Notes under the pieces: generated by a model
What the model saw: only the letters and a program-made list of their open reading frames with translations
Told to the model about the DNA's origin: nothing
Databases searched by the model: none
Program-made: the position numbers and the translations under genes
Part shown: positions 51,355 through 61,271 of the stretch, piece after piece
Layout: each line of letters begins with the position of its first letter
Position numbering within the stretch: position 1 is the stretch's first letter
Assembly (NCBI GenBank): GCA_020438215.1
Contig: JAGQUX010000008.1
Coordinates: forward strand, 21,428 to 85,427
DNA from: Armatimonadota bacterium
GTDB taxonomy: Bacteria; Armatimonadota; Fimbriimonadia; Fimbriimonadales; Fimbriimonadaceae
Direction of reading: 5' to 3'
DNA length: 64,000 nt

Positions 51355-52440
51355 TTAGGCGGCTTTCACCTGTGCCCGCATCGCAAGACCGGTTGCAACG
51401 GCAATGTCTTGGCCTTGACCAAGATCTTCGCCACCTGCGTAGGTCACGTTCGGATTGTCAAGCGCCCCCGAACAGATCACTTCCACGCCCAGCTTGTGGG
51501 AGAGGTAAGTGCCCAATCCGTTCAACTTAGCGCCACCACCCGAGACCACAAGGTGGGTCACCGGATTCGGGTTGCCGCTTTCGTTTTGTTGAGATTGGTA
51601 ATAGTTCAGCGAGCGACGAATTTCGCGAATCAAATCGTCCACATGGGGTTGAAGAACCCGCAGAGGTTGATTGTCCAAAATTGCATCGGTGGTGAGCGGG
51701 GTCAGGTCAAGCTGAGCTTTGCCGGCTTCCGCATCTTCTTGCTCCAACTTGAAGTAGCCCTTGAGAGCGTCTGTCCAAGTCTGACCCGCTTGCGGGATCG
51801 TTCGCGTCATCGCAAAACGACCACGAGAAACAACGCTTACTGAAGTCGTGACGGAACCGATATCCACCAGCGCAACCGTCATGTCACGCAAGATAGAGCT
51901 GTCGTCGGTTTCGATCAAACTGCGGAACATTGCGAACGCTTCCACGTCCACGCAGTCCACATCCAGACCGGCGCGCTTACAAGCTTCAATGCGTGTGTCC
52001 ACCATCTCCTTTGGAGCGGTGGCGAACAGCACATCCATTTGACCGTCTTCTGTTTCGTCCAGAATTTCAGCCTCGATGTAGCTATCTTCTGCGGAAGTCG
52101 GAACGTAGCGTCCCGCTTCAAACTTCATGGATTTCCGCAAAACCTGCTCAGTCATCTTGGGGATGCGCACTTGCCGAACAACAACGTTCGGACCGGCAAC
52201 ACCGATGACCGCATAAGTCGCGGAAATTTTGCCTTCACGGACTGCGGCTTTGATGGTCAGACCAAGAGCATCGGCATCAACAACCACGCCTTCCTTGATC
52301 GTTTCATCCGGGATGGGGGCGGAAACACTCTTCGTGATTTTCCACCCGCTCCCAGCCTTATCGATCTGCACAATGTTGATCGTGCTATGACCGATATCTA
52401 GGCCGATATACGATTTCTTCTTGAGAAAACTAAGCGACAT
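51355..52440 (-). CDS. pilM: Type IV pilus assembly protein PilM (actin-like ATPase)
   Basis: 361 residues from ATG 52440. Cytoplasmic, FtsA-like ring component of the pilus machine. YIGLDIGHSTINIVQIDKAG is the phosphate-1 region, MTVALVDIGSVTTSVSVVSRGRF the second phosphate motif, and THLVVSGGGAKLNGLGTYLS the adenosine motif. RQVRIPKMTEQVLRKSMKFEA is typical PilM text. An upstream GTG (52461) is possible but lies inside the HTH gene; the two genes overlap by 11 bases. Confidence 0.94.
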   Translation of the reverse strand: MSLSFLKKKSYIGLDIGHSTINIVQIDKAGSGWKITKSVSAPIPDETIKEGVVVDADALGLTIKAAVREGKISATYAVIGVAGPNVVVRQVRIPKMTEQVLRKSMKFEAGRYVPTSAEDSYIEAEILDETEDGQMDVLFATAPKEMVDTRIEACKRAGLDVDCVDVEAFAMFRSLIETDDSSILRDMTVALVDIGSVTTSVSVVSRGRFAMTRTIPQAGQTWTDALKGYFKLEQEDAEAGKAQLDLTPLTTDAILDNQPLRVLQPHVDDLIREIRRSLNYYQSQQNESGNPNPVTHLVVSGGGAKLNGLGTYLSHKLGVEVICSGALDNPNVTYAGGEDLGQGQDIAVATGLAMRAQVKAA

Positions 52441-52864
52441 CTTCGCTGTCCTCCTGACCAACCGATTGCATGGTCAGCCAGTCGTCGAGGTTCGGTTTCG
52501 GGAATCGCCACCGACCGTCCAACAACACGCCTGGAATCTCACCATCTTCCGCCAGCTTTACCAGCGCATCTTGAGAGATGCGGAGATAGCTTGCGGCTTC
52601 TCGCACGGTCAAAACTGTGTGCTGACCGGCCATGATTGCGCGAAACAGACCGCCCATTTGTTCCGCGGAAAGGAATAGCTCCAACCGAACAACGTTGCCG
52701 TTGACGTGAGGAGATGCATTGTCCGGAGCTTCACCCTCTGCTTGAGTGATGCCCGGCATTGACACTTTAACTGCCTCTTGTTTCTTCGGTGGTTCTGGTG
52801 TAGGTTGAGTTGCTCCCATAACAGGATCTCCTTGTGCTTTTCGGATAGCGTCGGCGAGGTTCAT
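52430..52864 (-). CDS. Helix-turn-helix (excisionase/MerR-like) protein in the pilus operon
   Basis: 144 residues. The N-terminal half is Pro/Glu-rich and probably disordered. Residues 82-130 form a HTH_17-type winged helix: HTVLTVREAASYLRISQDAL, then EDGEIPGVLLDGRWRFPK, then DDWL. This domain normally binds DNA. In the pilus operon it may regulate transcription or act as a localisation module, as some HTH_17 proteins do. It overlaps both the ATPase gene (four bases) and pilM (11 bases). Confidence 0.88.
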   Translation of the reverse strand: MNLADAIRKAQGDPVMGATQPTPEPPKKQEAVKVSMPGITQAEGEAPDNASPHVNGNVVRLELFLSAEQMGGLFRAIMAGQHTVLTVREAASYLRISQDALVKLAEDGEIPGVLLDGRWRFPKPNLDDWLTMQSVGQEDSEDVA

Positions 52865-53679
52865 GCTGCCGCACCTCCGTTGAATTCTTCTGCGATTTCG
52901 TGGATCAAGAAGCCATCAATCTGCTTCTCTTTGCGAGCCATTGCCATCAGCATTGCGTTATCCGCCAGCTGAATCACAACCCGTGGAGCTCCGCCCGAAA
53001 TCTTGTGGATTTGGTGAACAGCTTCCGGTGTGAATGGGCTCGCGCTACCGGTGTAGCCCGCCACTCGCAATCGATAAAGGATCAATTCGCCCGTATCAAG
53101 CACATCTAGCGGCTTGATCTGGTGACGAACGGCAAGCCGTTGCTCCAGAGCCGGAACTTTCTTGATCTTCGGGATCAATTCGTTTTGCCCAAGTAAGACC
53201 AAGCTGATCAAAAACTGATCGTTCATCTGACAGTTGAGGAGAAGTCGAAGTTCTTCAAACGAGTTCGCGGCGCGGATGAGGTGCGCTTCGTCGATCATTA
53301 CGACAACACGTCGGCCCCGGTCGTAGTTTTCGACCAAAGCGAGGTGGAGTCGTTGAACCAAAACCTGACGGTTACGCGAGTTGACCTCAATGTCCAACTG
53401 AGAAAGAATCTCTTGGAGCATCTGCGTTGGCGTCAGAATCGGGTTAACGATCAACACAATCCGGTACTGCACCGGATCGAGCATTTCTAACAACTTACGA
53501 CTAATCGTCGTTTTTCCGAGTCCGATCTCGCCGCAGAGCATCGCTGCGCCCTTATTCCGTGAGATGGCATAGTGCAACATCATCAGCGCATCTTCATGAG
53601 CTCGGCTCATATACAAGAAGCGCGGATCAGGCGTGAGCGTGAACGGCGGTTCGTTCAGTCCCCAGTACTGTTCGTACAT
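52861..53679 (-). CDS. ExeA/GspA-like AAA ATPase of the pilus operon
   Basis: 272 residues. ExeA-type ATPases help place secretins through the cell wall. The start MYEQYWGLNEPPFTLTPDPR is diagnostic. Walker A is GEIGLGKTT (50-58) and Walker B is VVVMIDEAH (125-133). Sensor-like text LVLLGQNELIPKI and the arginine-rich LEQRLAVRHQIKPL follow. The peptidoglycan-binding C-terminal domain and membrane helix of ExeA are absent, so it is cytoplasmic. GGAAAGGA precedes the ATG. First gene of the pilus operon. Confidence 0.93.
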   Translation of the reverse strand: MYEQYWGLNEPPFTLTPDPRFLYMSRAHEDALMMLHYAISRNKGAAMLCGEIGLGKTTISRKLLEMLDPVQYRIVLIVNPILTPTQMLQEILSQLDIEVNSRNRQVLVQRLHLALVENYDRGRRVVVMIDEAHLIRAANSFEELRLLLNCQMNDQFLISLVLLGQNELIPKIKKVPALEQRLAVRHQIKPLDVLDTGELILYRLRVAGYTGSASPFTPEAVHQIHKISGGAPRVVIQLADNAMLMAMARKEKQIDGFLIHEIAEEFNGGAAA

Positions 53680-53847
53680 CGATTCCTTTCCTGAGTCGGT
53701 GTGACCCGGTATTTCTATCGGAACCTGACGAATCGAAATTTAGGGATAACTTTAGGTTCTTGAACGGAAATCCTAAAAAAGTCTCCAAATGCCCCGGATT
53801 TCTACTGCCGGTAATTTTGCACGGAAGATTTGATAGGCTAGCCTGAT

Positions 53848-54150
53848 TTACTTGGTACGGATCTTTCCTGTGCCGTTACATGCACTGCACTTCACCTGAC
53901 CAGTACCATTGCAAATGGTACATGAACCTCTCTGATGCTCTGTAAGAGTTTTTTTATCCTCACTGACTGAAACATCAATTATCTCACCAGACCCACTACA
54001 ATTCGAGCAATCTGACGATCCCTTACCCGCACACGATGAACAAGGTATCGGTTTTTTTCCACTTCCACCACATTCTGCACAGGGTGTACCCTTGCCTCTT
54101 ATAGGCTCAACATAACCATTGCCACCACAATAAATACACTTATCATTCAT
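53848..54150 (-). CDS. Small zinc-knuckle protein with six CxxCxGxG repeats
   Basis: 100 residues built almost only of DnaJ-type zinc knuckles: CIYCGGNG, CAECGGSG, CSSCAGKG, CSNCSGSG, CTICNGTG and CSACNGTG. DnaJ has four such motifs binding two zinc ions; here six could bind three. No J-domain or substrate-binding domain is present. Codons such as AGA, ATA and TCA and a clearly higher A+T content differ from the neighbours, suggesting acquisition by transfer. It starts 15 bases after the M14 peptidase stop and could be co-transcribed. A protein-folding or redox role is inference. Confidence 0.85.
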   Translation of the reverse strand: MNDKCIYCGGNGYVEPIRGKGTPCAECGGSGKKPIPCSSCAGKGSSDCSNCSGSGEIIDVSVSEDKKTLTEHQRGSCTICNGTGQVKCSACNGTGKIRTK

Positions 54151-54165
54151 CGTACTAATCTACCT

Positions 54166-55923
54166 TTAGTTTTTCCGGATCAAGAAATCAACAACAGGCC
54201 GCGAGTAAATCGGCACCACTGGATAAACATTCAACCAGCGATCGAAGTACGGTGAACGCTCATAAAACCACCGCAATCGCGCTCCTGGAGATTTCGCGAA
54301 TTCCTCATCCTCGGCTAGCTTCTTCTCGAATTCCGCCTTCAGCTCCGGATCTTCGGCGAGCATTTTCTTGGCGTAAGGCTCCATGGCATACGCCTCGGCG
54401 TATTCCTTCTCTTCAAAGATCGGGTTCAAAAGCCCCCAATTCACAAAGGAATCCGTAGCACTCGGCTCCAGCATATGCATGATTAGCCGCCCAAGCGGTT
54501 GGTGCGGATCAACAAGGTAGTCACCCGGATGCACTTTCACTTTTCCTTCATCGGTCGCAGATTGGAATCGCGGCTGAAAGCGTCCTTCAAACGGGCTTGT
54601 CGCGAAAGTGACATTGCTAAACTTTGTCACTGGGAGGTCAATAGTTGTTGGATTAGAAACTCCAACTTCCGTCATTTTCACTCCGTGCAGTTTCAGGCGA
54701 CTGACGACTTCGATCTGTGCTCGCGGGATCAAATACGCCACCGGAAGACGAGTCTCCAATGTCCCTTCGTATTTCTCGCGAATCGTCGTGGGAATATCAA
54801 TCTTCTCGCGCGTCCATCGTGGGATTTCTCCGCCACTCACTTCACTCTGATACCCATCATAAACCAAGCCTTTGAACACAAATGGCTCGGAATCTCGAGT
54901 GTTCCGCGCCCCCAAAGAGACATCGGTTGTTTCACCCATTGCTTTGCCCGCCTCGGCTCGTGACTTCACCAGCTGTTCAGCATTGGCCGCGCACCATTCC
55001 AAAACCAATTGGTTAAGGTCGTAGGTTGCCTGCCAGCGGGTTCGGTAATCCTTCAAAACGTGGGTTTCTACCAGGAGGCTTGGCGTATTGCGAAGCGCAA
55101 AGTATCCCGTCGAATACCGCGGCCCAAACCAACCAATCGTCAAACCACGGCTGGGATTCCGTTGATCAAAACCACCAAAGTACGGGCAATTCAGATGCCC
55201 CATAACATCCATCTTCGGCATTGCAAAATCCACAAAATTCTGTGACAGACTTCGGATGCCTTCATCCATTGTTGGATAGCGCGGCACATCGTATTGAAGC
55301 GCGTACTGCCAATCGCCGCCGTCGGTGGTGTGATTGTCAACCATAAAATCGGGATCATAATCCTTCACCCAATTCAGTAGGTTCTGCATCTCTAAGGAAT
55401 CTGCTTTGATGTAGTCGCGATTGAGGTTGAAGTTCTGAGCCGTTGCCCGCCAACCCATTTCCGTCGGTCCGTTCTGATTGATCCGGTTATAAGGAGTCAT
55501 CCGCTCGTGAGCATCCACGCTAAACACAGGCAGGATTGCAATGTCGATCTTATCCAGAAGTGCGCGCATTCCGGGCTTCTCCCGATTCGGCAAAATGATC
55601 TCACGAGCCAAAGCCAGGCAAGCATCTTTCCCTTCGATTTCACCGCTATGGATTCCGTTTTGGAGATACACAAGCGGCTTTTTGCGCTCGCCCATCTTCC
55701 AGTTCTTGTCTTTCGACAAAACGAGCATGATCATCGGGCGACCCTCTGGCGAGTTCCCGAGTTCTAGAACCGTCGCATTTGGGCTCGCGGCATCAAGTCG
55801 GCGACAAAAGTCAAGTGCCTCCTGATACCGCCCGGTTTCAGCAAAATTCGTCTTTTCGTAGGTCAGCGTCCAGTCGTTTTGTTGTGCGCTTAAAACTGCA
55901 GAAAATGCAATCGGCCAAATCAT
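54166..55923 (-). CDS. Exported M14-family zinc carboxypeptidase
   Basis: 585 residues from ATG 55923, where a short signal peptide begins (MIWPIAFSAVLSAQ). Zinc ligands H92 and E95 lie in NGIHSGEIEGKD, the third H198 in VDNHTTDGG, and the likely catalytic E286 in SLLVETHVL, so the active site is complete. NRINQNGPTEMGWRA fits the Arg/Asn substrate-binding region. The C-terminal 250 residues are an additional domain ending EKKLAEDEEFAKSPGARLRW. It probably trims peptides outside the cytoplasm, alongside the nearby prolyl oligopeptidase. Confidence 0.92.
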   Translation of the reverse strand: MIWPIAFSAVLSAQQNDWTLTYEKTNFAETGRYQEALDFCRRLDAASPNATVLELGNSPEGRPMIMLVLSKDKNWKMGERKKPLVYLQNGIHSGEIEGKDACLALAREIILPNREKPGMRALLDKIDIAILPVFSVDAHERMTPYNRINQNGPTEMGWRATAQNFNLNRDYIKADSLEMQNLLNWVKDYDPDFMVDNHTTDGGDWQYALQYDVPRYPTMDEGIRSLSQNFVDFAMPKMDVMGHLNCPYFGGFDQRNPSRGLTIGWFGPRYSTGYFALRNTPSLLVETHVLKDYRTRWQATYDLNQLVLEWCAANAEQLVKSRAEAGKAMGETTDVSLGARNTRDSEPFVFKGLVYDGYQSEVSGGEIPRWTREKIDIPTTIREKYEGTLETRLPVAYLIPRAQIEVVSRLKLHGVKMTEVGVSNPTTIDLPVTKFSNVTFATSPFEGRFQPRFQSATDEGKVKVHPGDYLVDPHQPLGRLIMHMLEPSATDSFVNWGLLNPIFEEKEYAEAYAMEPYAKKMLAEDPELKAEFEKKLAEDEEFAKSPGARLRWFYERSPYFDRWLNVYPVVPIYSRPVVDFLIRKN

Positions 55924-55991
55924 GTGCTCAGTTTCCAAGAATTCCAGGAAGAAATGCAAACGCAAATCGTCAAAAAGAGGTATCCCAAGCT

Positions 55992-56459
55992 ATGCACGAT
56001 ATTGCAACGCTCATGTCCCTCAACGACATGGCCCTTGATAACTTCGTCGCCACCATCAGCCGGATGCCGGAAGATAAGCTCAGCTGGGTTCCTATCGAAG
56101 GAACACGCAACGTCCGCGACATGATGCACGAAGTAGCCGAGGCGTCCAACTGGTTCGCTGAAGCGGTTGAGAACAAATCCGCCGAAAAACTTCAATGGCA
56201 AATTTGGGCGGAAAAGCTGAAAGAGCACGCTCCGGAAGATCAAACGCTCGATGATCTCATCAAGCGGTGCCGCGGTGCCAATGAGCGGCTCAAGGCGGCG
56301 TACACCAACCTATCGGATGAAGAACTGGATGCAATTCTTCCTGGTTCTCACATGGAGCCAACGCCACGCAAACTCGCCATGTTCCCCGTGCGTAACACTT
56401 GGTATCACATGGGGCAAGTCAACTACATTCAAACCTGCTACGGCGACCACGAGATGTAA
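55992..56459 (+). CDS. DinB-family four-helix-bundle protein
   Basis: 155 residues from ATG 55992 (GAGG ten bases upstream); in-frame codons to 55779 upstream do not look like the family and overlap the divergent peptidase. The DinB/YfiT fold shows DIATLMSLNDMALDNFVA, then MPEDKLSWVP, then DMMHEVAEASNWFAEAV with the first metal His. YHMGQVNYIQ near the C-terminus carries a second, and the third is less clear. Members are metal-dependent thiol transferases or of unknown role. Confidence 0.85.
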   Translation: MHDIATLMSLNDMALDNFVATISRMPEDKLSWVPIEGTRNVRDMMHEVAEASNWFAEAVENKSAEKLQWQIWAEKLKEHAPEDQTLDDLIKRCRGANERLKAAYTNLSDEELDAILPGSHMEPTPRKLAMFPVRNTWYHMGQVNYIQTCYGDHEM

Positions 56460-56471
56460 CAAAATAGAGCC

Positions 56472-58574
56472 ATGATCGCAGCACTTCTCGCGGGGGCGGC
56501 TCTCACCGCACCAGCAATCAAATATCCCATGACAAAAACTGTCAACCATGTCGACATGTACCACGGCGTTGCTGTGTCCGACCCATATCGCTGGCTAGAG
56601 CAACCGGTGTCCGTACCCGAAGTTCGCGACTGGGTCACCGCCGAAAATAAAGTCACCTTCGGTTACCTTGAGAAGATCCCTGGTCGTGACCGCCTGAACA
56701 AAGAGTTAGGTCGCCGCATCAACTTCGAGCGATTTGGAACGCCATCAAAATACGGTGATGTCACGATCTACAGCCGTAACTCCGGGCTCCAAAACCAAGA
56801 TGTGGTTTATGTGGTGGATAAGCCCGGTGCCGAGCCCCGCGTCCTCCTCGATCCGAACACGCTGAGCAAGGACGGCACCGTTGCCCTCAACGGCATGGAC
56901 GTCTCTGATGATGGAAAAACCCTCCTCTACGGGTTGTCTTCGGCTGGCTCCGACTGGGTGGAGTGGCATGTCCGCGATATTGCCACTGGCAAAGATAAGT
57001 CTGATGTCGTCAAGCACTCAAAGTTCGGCGTCGGGATGCTCAATGCTGATGCCAGCGGCATTTACTACCTGCGCTTCCCCGAAGTCAAAGAGGGCGAAGC
57101 CTTTACCGCCGCTAACACTCAGCCACGCATTTTCTATCACGAACTCGGCACAGAGCAGTCGGCTGACGAGTTGATCTACGAACTCAATGAGCATCCGGAT
57201 TGGTTTATCTGGCCCGGTTTGGATGAATCGCGCACCTACATGTATTTGTATGTAAACGATCCATCGAATCCGAATAACATCCTTTGGGGGATTGATCTCG
57301 AACATCGGGACCGCGGCGTTCAAAAGTTATTCAACGAGAACGATGCCGATTACAACCCGGTCTTCCGACGTGGCTCCGAGCACTTCATTTGGACAACCAA
57401 AGGTGCCCCCACCGGCAAGATCATGGTGATGGATACAGTCCGGCGCATCGCTCCGCGCACGATTATTGAAGCAACGAAAGACACAATCGAAGCGGTTAGC
57501 GTTGTCAACAACAAGATTTGCATCCGCGTGATGAAGGATGCAAAATCGGCAATCAAAGTCTACGAGCTAAACGGTGAGTTCATCGAGGAAGTGAAACTTC
57601 CTGGCCTTGGTGCGGTTGCGGGATTCGGAGGCAAATCCACCGATAGCGACACTTATTACAGCTATGCGGACTTCACAACCCCGTCTGTGATCTATCACTA
57701 CGATTTCGCGAGCAAGAAGTCAACCGAGTTCCGAAAGCCCAAACTGCCGTTCGATACTTCGAAATACGAAGCCAAGCAGGTGTTTTACAAATCCAAAGAT
57801 GGCACTCAAGTGCCCATGTTCATTGTCCATAAGAAAGGCATCAAGCTGGACGGCTCCAACCCAACTCTCCTCTATGGCTATGGCGGATTCAATGTCAGTA
57901 ATACACCTTGGTTCAGTACCAGCCGCACAGTCTGGATGGATATGGGTGGCGTCTGGTGTCTCGCCAACATCCGTGGCGGCGGTGAGTATGGCAAGGAATG
58001 GCACGAGGGCGCCCTCAAAACCAAGCGTCAGAATGCATACGATGACTTCATCGCGGCAGCGGAATATCTCATCGCGAACAAATACTGCACATCCAAGACG
58101 CTTGCGATCCAAGGCGGATCAAATGGAGGCTTGCTAGTCGGTGCATGTATGACCCAGCGACCCGAACTGTTCGGCGTTGCCATCCCCGAAGTTGGCGTGA
58201 TGGATATGCTGCGGTTCAACAAGTTCACGATTGGTGCGGCTTGGGAAGCCGACTACGGCTCACCCGAGAATCTGGAAGAGTTCTTTGCCCTCTACCGAAT
58301 CTCTCCGTACCACAACCTGCGCGCGAATACCGTCTATCCGGCGACGCTGGTGACCACAGCAGATACGGATGACCGAGTTGTTCCGGCTCACTCATTCAAG
58401 TTCGCGGCACGCCTTCAAGCCGCTCATGTGGGAGAAGCACCGGTGCTCATCCGTATCGAAACGGACGCGGGCCACGGAGCAGGCAAACCGATCACAAAAG
58501 TGCTGGAGGAAGTGACTGATATCTATTCGTTCATCCTCCACAACACCGGCAAGAAGATTCCAGCGAAGTTCTGA
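56472..58574 (+). CDS. Exported prolyl oligopeptidase (S9A)
   Basis: 700 residues, usual length. Cleaves short peptides after proline. The N-terminus MIAALLAGAALTAPA looks like a signal peptide. SDPYRWLEQPVSVPEVRDWV opens the family, and a seven-bladed propeller fills residues 70-410. The hydrolase domain holds the nucleophile S550 in IQGGSNGGLLVGA, the Asp in TADTDDRVVPAHSFKF and the catalytic H668 in DAGHGAGKP, so it should be active. LLYGYGGFNVSNTPWFS is typical. It begins 12 bases after the DinB gene and has its own terminator. Confidence 0.95.
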   Translation: MIAALLAGAALTAPAIKYPMTKTVNHVDMYHGVAVSDPYRWLEQPVSVPEVRDWVTAENKVTFGYLEKIPGRDRLNKELGRRINFERFGTPSKYGDVTIYSRNSGLQNQDVVYVVDKPGAEPRVLLDPNTLSKDGTVALNGMDVSDDGKTLLYGLSSAGSDWVEWHVRDIATGKDKSDVVKHSKFGVGMLNADASGIYYLRFPEVKEGEAFTAANTQPRIFYHELGTEQSADELIYELNEHPDWFIWPGLDESRTYMYLYVNDPSNPNNILWGIDLEHRDRGVQKLFNENDADYNPVFRRGSEHFIWTTKGAPTGKIMVMDTVRRIAPRTIIEATKDTIEAVSVVNNKICIRVMKDAKSAIKVYELNGEFIEEVKLPGLGAVAGFGGKSTDSDTYYSYADFTTPSVIYHYDFASKKSTEFRKPKLPFDTSKYEAKQVFYKSKDGTQVPMFIVHKKGIKLDGSNPTLLYGYGGFNVSNTPWFSTSRTVWMDMGGVWCLANIRGGGEYGKEWHEGALKTKRQNAYDDFIAAAEYLIANKYCTSKTLAIQGGSNGGLLVGACMTQRPELFGVAIPEVGVMDMLRFNKFTIGAAWEADYGSPENLEEFFALYRISPYHNLRANTVYPATLVTTADTDDRVVPAHSFKFAARLQAAHVGEAPVLIRIETDAGHGAGKPITKVLEEVTDIYSFILHNTGKKIPAKF

Positions 58575-58586
58575 GATTCTGAGTAC

Positions 58587-58617
58587 GCCCTCGCTGACTT
58601 TGTTGGCGAGGGCTTTT
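58587..58617 (+). terminator. Rho-independent terminator after the prolyl oligopeptidase gene
   Basis: GCCCTCGC pairs with GCGAGGGC around an 11-base loop, followed by TTTT. It touches the mnmG stop on the other strand. Confidence 0.75.
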
Positions 58618-60555
58618 CTATGCCTTCACCGGCTGAGAGCGGTGGCGGAGGTGCCCGATCAAAAGGGCAATGTCCGCTGGTCGCACCCCCGGAACTCGGC
58701 TCGCTTGACCCACCGTGGTCGGTCGCACCCGCGAAAGCTTCTCGGTGGATTCGTAGCTGAGTCCTTTTAATCCTTCGTAGTGGAAGTCATCCGGAATTGG
58801 CATGTGCTCGAGCCTTTGAGCTTGTTCCACTTCTTCAGTTTGCCGCTTGAGGTATCCGTCGTAAACCGCCATGATCTCAATCTGCTGACGGACAAGGTGA
58901 TCACTCTGTCCAAAACCTTCCTCCGCAATCTTGGGCATCCAGTCAATGGCAATTTCCGCTTCGCCAGCAAGCTCTTCCACAAGACTCAGATCAATATCGG
59001 GTCGCTTGATCAAATCAAAGAAAGACGATTTCCCCTTCACGGGAGCCATGTTTCGCTTCTCTAAAACGGAGTTGTCTTTAGCGAAAAGGAATGTCTCATC
59101 TAAAGTGTTGCGGACAGATTCCAAACGCGCCATCTTGGATTCAAATCGCTCACGGCGAACATTAGAAGCAAGCCCGATCTCAATCCCAACAGGAGTCAAT
59201 CTTTGATCGGCATTATCGTGTCGCAAAAGCAAGCGATGCTCTGCGCGTGCCGTTAGCATACGGTAAGGATCTTCGACACCTTTGGTGACAAGGTCATCAA
59301 TCATTACCCCGATAAAGGAGTTATCGCGGGTGAAGATAACCGGCTCACGATCCTGCGCTTTTCGCGCGGCATTGATTCCGGCAACAATCCCTTGCCCTGC
59401 CGCTTCTTCGTATCCGCTAGTGCCATTGATCTGCCCAGCAAGATACAATCCGTGCATCAGCTTGGATTCCAGCGTTGGGCGGAGTTGGAGCGGGTCTGCC
59501 ATGTCGTACTCGACCGCATAACCTGCTCGCAACATCTCTACATTTTCTAGCCCGGAAATCGTCCGCAAAGCGGCAAGCTGAACTTCCCCCGGCAGAGAAC
59601 TGGAAAAGCCCTGTACATAGACCGATTCGTCGTCCCACATTTCTTGCTCGAGAAAGATCGGGTGGGATTCCTTCTCCGCGAAACGCACAACCTTATCTTC
59701 AATACTCGGGCAATAACGTGGACCAACCCCTTCGATATCGCCGCTAAACATCGCACTGCGGTGCAGATTTTCGTTCAAAACTGAATGAGTCTGTGTATTC
59801 GTATAGGTCTGCCAAGTCGGTACCAATTCGCGGGTCACATGAATCCGATCATGAAGGAAACTCATTGGCCCAGCTTCCGGCTCGCTGGGCATCACAAGAG
59901 TCTTATCCAAATTCAGAGAGCTGAGCTTGATGCGCGGAGTTGTTCCCGTCTTGAAGCGTCGCTGCCGAACACCCAAATCCCGCAGAAAATCGGAGAGGTT
60001 CGTGACCGCAACATCACCATGTCGAGCGGCAACCGTCTTCTTCTCCCCTTCATGACAAAGACCGTTCAAGAATGTCCCCGTCGTGATCACAACGGCCTGA
60101 CAAACGATTTCGATGGGCTCGGTATCGCCATTGAGTTGAGCAACGACCCCCGTCACTTGACCATTCCGGTTCAGCACGGTCAGAACCTGGCCCTCCAGCA
60201 AAGTCAAGTTCTCCTGATCGCGGAAAACGCTTTGCATAAATTCGGGATAGGCGTTCTTGCAAACCTGTGCGCGAGTGGTTTGCACCGCTGGCCCCTTGCC
60301 CGTCCCAACGCGTCGATTGTGCGTCATGGTGTAGTCGGTGGTCACACCCATCTGACCACCCAGCGCATCAACTTCCCGCGCGATATGCCCCTTAGCCGGG
60401 CCACCAATCGAACAGTTACAGGGAAGATGCCCGATGCGATCTGCACGCAAGGTAATGCAAGCCGTGCGCACTCCCATGCGACTGCTTGCTAAAGCGGCTT
60501 CGATCCCGGCGTGACCCGCGCCGACCACAATGACATCAAACTGTTCCAAGTTCAA
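58618..60555 (-). CDS. mnmG: tRNA uridine-5-carboxymethylaminomethyl modification enzyme MnmG (GidA)
   Basis: With MnmE it modifies U34 of certain tRNAs. 645 residues, slightly longer than the usual 620-630. The FAD site is [39 protein letters not shown] is the conserved catalytic cysteine region, and [18 protein letters not shown] and [16 protein letters not shown] text ([19 protein letters not shown]) are typical. The start is TTG 60555; a -10 like TACAAT ends five bases before it and no clear ribosome site is present, suggesting a leaderless message. mnmE is not nearby. Confidence 0.95.
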   Translation of the reverse strand: MNLEQFDVIVVGAGHAGIEAALASSRMGVRTACITLRADRIGHLPCNCSIGGPAKGHIAREVDALGGQMGVTTDYTMTHNRRVGTGKGPAVQTTRAQVCKNAYPEFMQSVFRDQENLTLLEGQVLTVLNRNGQVTGVVAQLNGDTEPIEIVCQAVVITTGTFLNGLCHEGEKKTVAARHGDVAVTNLSDFLRDLGVRQRRFKTGTTPRIKLSSLNLDKTLVMPSEPEAGPMSFLHDRIHVTRELVPTWQTYTNTQTHSVLNENLHRSAMFSGDIEGVGPRYCPSIEDKVVRFAEKESHPIFLEQEMWDDESVYVQGFSSSLPGEVQLAALRTISGLENVEMLRAGYAVEYDMADPLQLRPTLESKLMHGLYLAGQINGTSGYEEAAGQGIVAGINAARKAQDREPVIFTRDNSFIGVMIDDLVTKGVEDPYRMLTARAEHRLLLRHDNADQRLTPVGIEIGLASNVRRERFESKMARLESVRNTLDETFLFAKDNSVLEKRNMAPVKGKSSFFDLIKRPDIDLSLVEELAGEAEIAIDWMPKIAEEGFGQSDHLVRQQIEIMAVYDGYLKRQTEEVEQAQRLEHMPIPDDFHYEGLKGLSYESTEKLSRVRPTTVGQASRVPGVRPADIALLIGHLRHRSQPVKA

Positions 60556-60560
60556 GTCAA

Positions 60561-60566
60561 ATTGTA
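60561..60566 (-). promoter_or_regulatory. Predicted -10 element directly before mnmG
   Basis: TACAAT on the complement with five bases to the TTG start; the -35 region (GGTCGC 17 bases upstream) is weak. Confidence 0.35.
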
Positions 60567-60594
60567 CCGGCGCAGGTTCACCGCGACCTAGAAA

Positions 60595-61263
60595 TCAGTC
60601 CGTAACCACAAACCGACGATCAACGTTGTGCATCCCCGGATAAGGCCAAGTTTGCGTCACGATTGTCTGCTCCCAGCGGTGGAACTTCGCGTGCCCATCA
60701 GAAAATGCATAGTTCGCTCCCTCGGTAAACGCGTCTTGGAATATGCGTTCGTCAAACCAGTTTTCTGGGCCAAATCCCTCGTCGCCGAAATACGCATTCG
60801 GATCATCCCAGGTCACGCCATCGTTCGGCCACGGATGATAGTCATCATGAAAGGTTTCCTGCAAACGCAGGCTCAAAATGATCTGGTTTGCGGGTGCGCT
60901 AAACTCAGTAAAGCTCGCCCCGTGTGCGAAGAGTCCATTGATCAGATAGTCCGTTTCTGGCTCGGTATCGAGCGCTTTGTAAGCCGGTGTCCGGAAGATG
61001 TCGCGATTCTTGACATACGGATAGAGTGAGGGGAACCAATCATAACCCGAGACCTCATCTTTGACCACCGAGTGATCGTCGTAATCCGCCGCATACATCT
61101 GGATTCCCATTCCAATTTGGCGGATATTGCTCATGTCTGCGGTCTTCTTTGCCGCGAGTTTGGCACGGGCAAAAACCGGGAAGAGAATCGCCGCTAGAAT
61201 CGCGATAATCGCGATCACGACAAGAAGTTCTATAAGCGTGAAGCCGGAGCGTTTTTGCAACAT
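60595..61263 (-). CDS. Type IV prepilin-like protein (N-terminal methylation site; DUF1559-like tail)
   Basis: 222 residues. The prepilin peptidase site is [20 protein letters not shown], with cleavage after Gly and the Glu5 of FTLIE intact, followed by the usual hydrophobic helix. The tail motif [14 protein letters not shown] near residue 190 is the Asp-Gly-His signature common in Planctomycetes and Armatimonadetes pseudopilins. Such proteins can be pilus subunits or pseudopilins of a secretion system. It lies 8 kb from the pilM-Q operon. A TAGTAT element eight bases before the ATG and no ribosome site suggest a leaderless message. Confidence 0.92.
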   Translation of the reverse strand: MLQKRSGFTLIELLVVIAIIAILAAILFPVFARAKLAAKKTADMSNIRQIGMGIQMYAADYDDHSVVKDEVSGYDWFPSLYPYVKNRDIFRTPAYKALDTEPETDYLINGLFAHGASFTEFSAPANQIILSLRLQETFHDDYHPWPNDGVTWDDPNAYFGDEGFGPENWFDERIFQDAFTEGANYAFSDGHAKFHRWEQTIVTQTWPYPGMHNVDRRFVVTD

Positions 61264-61271
61264 TGCTGCAT

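Noticed and set aside
55779..55991. Upstream 71-codon extension of the DinB gene
   Set aside because: It overlaps the divergent peptidase signal peptide region and lacks family similarity; ATG 55992 fits the fold.
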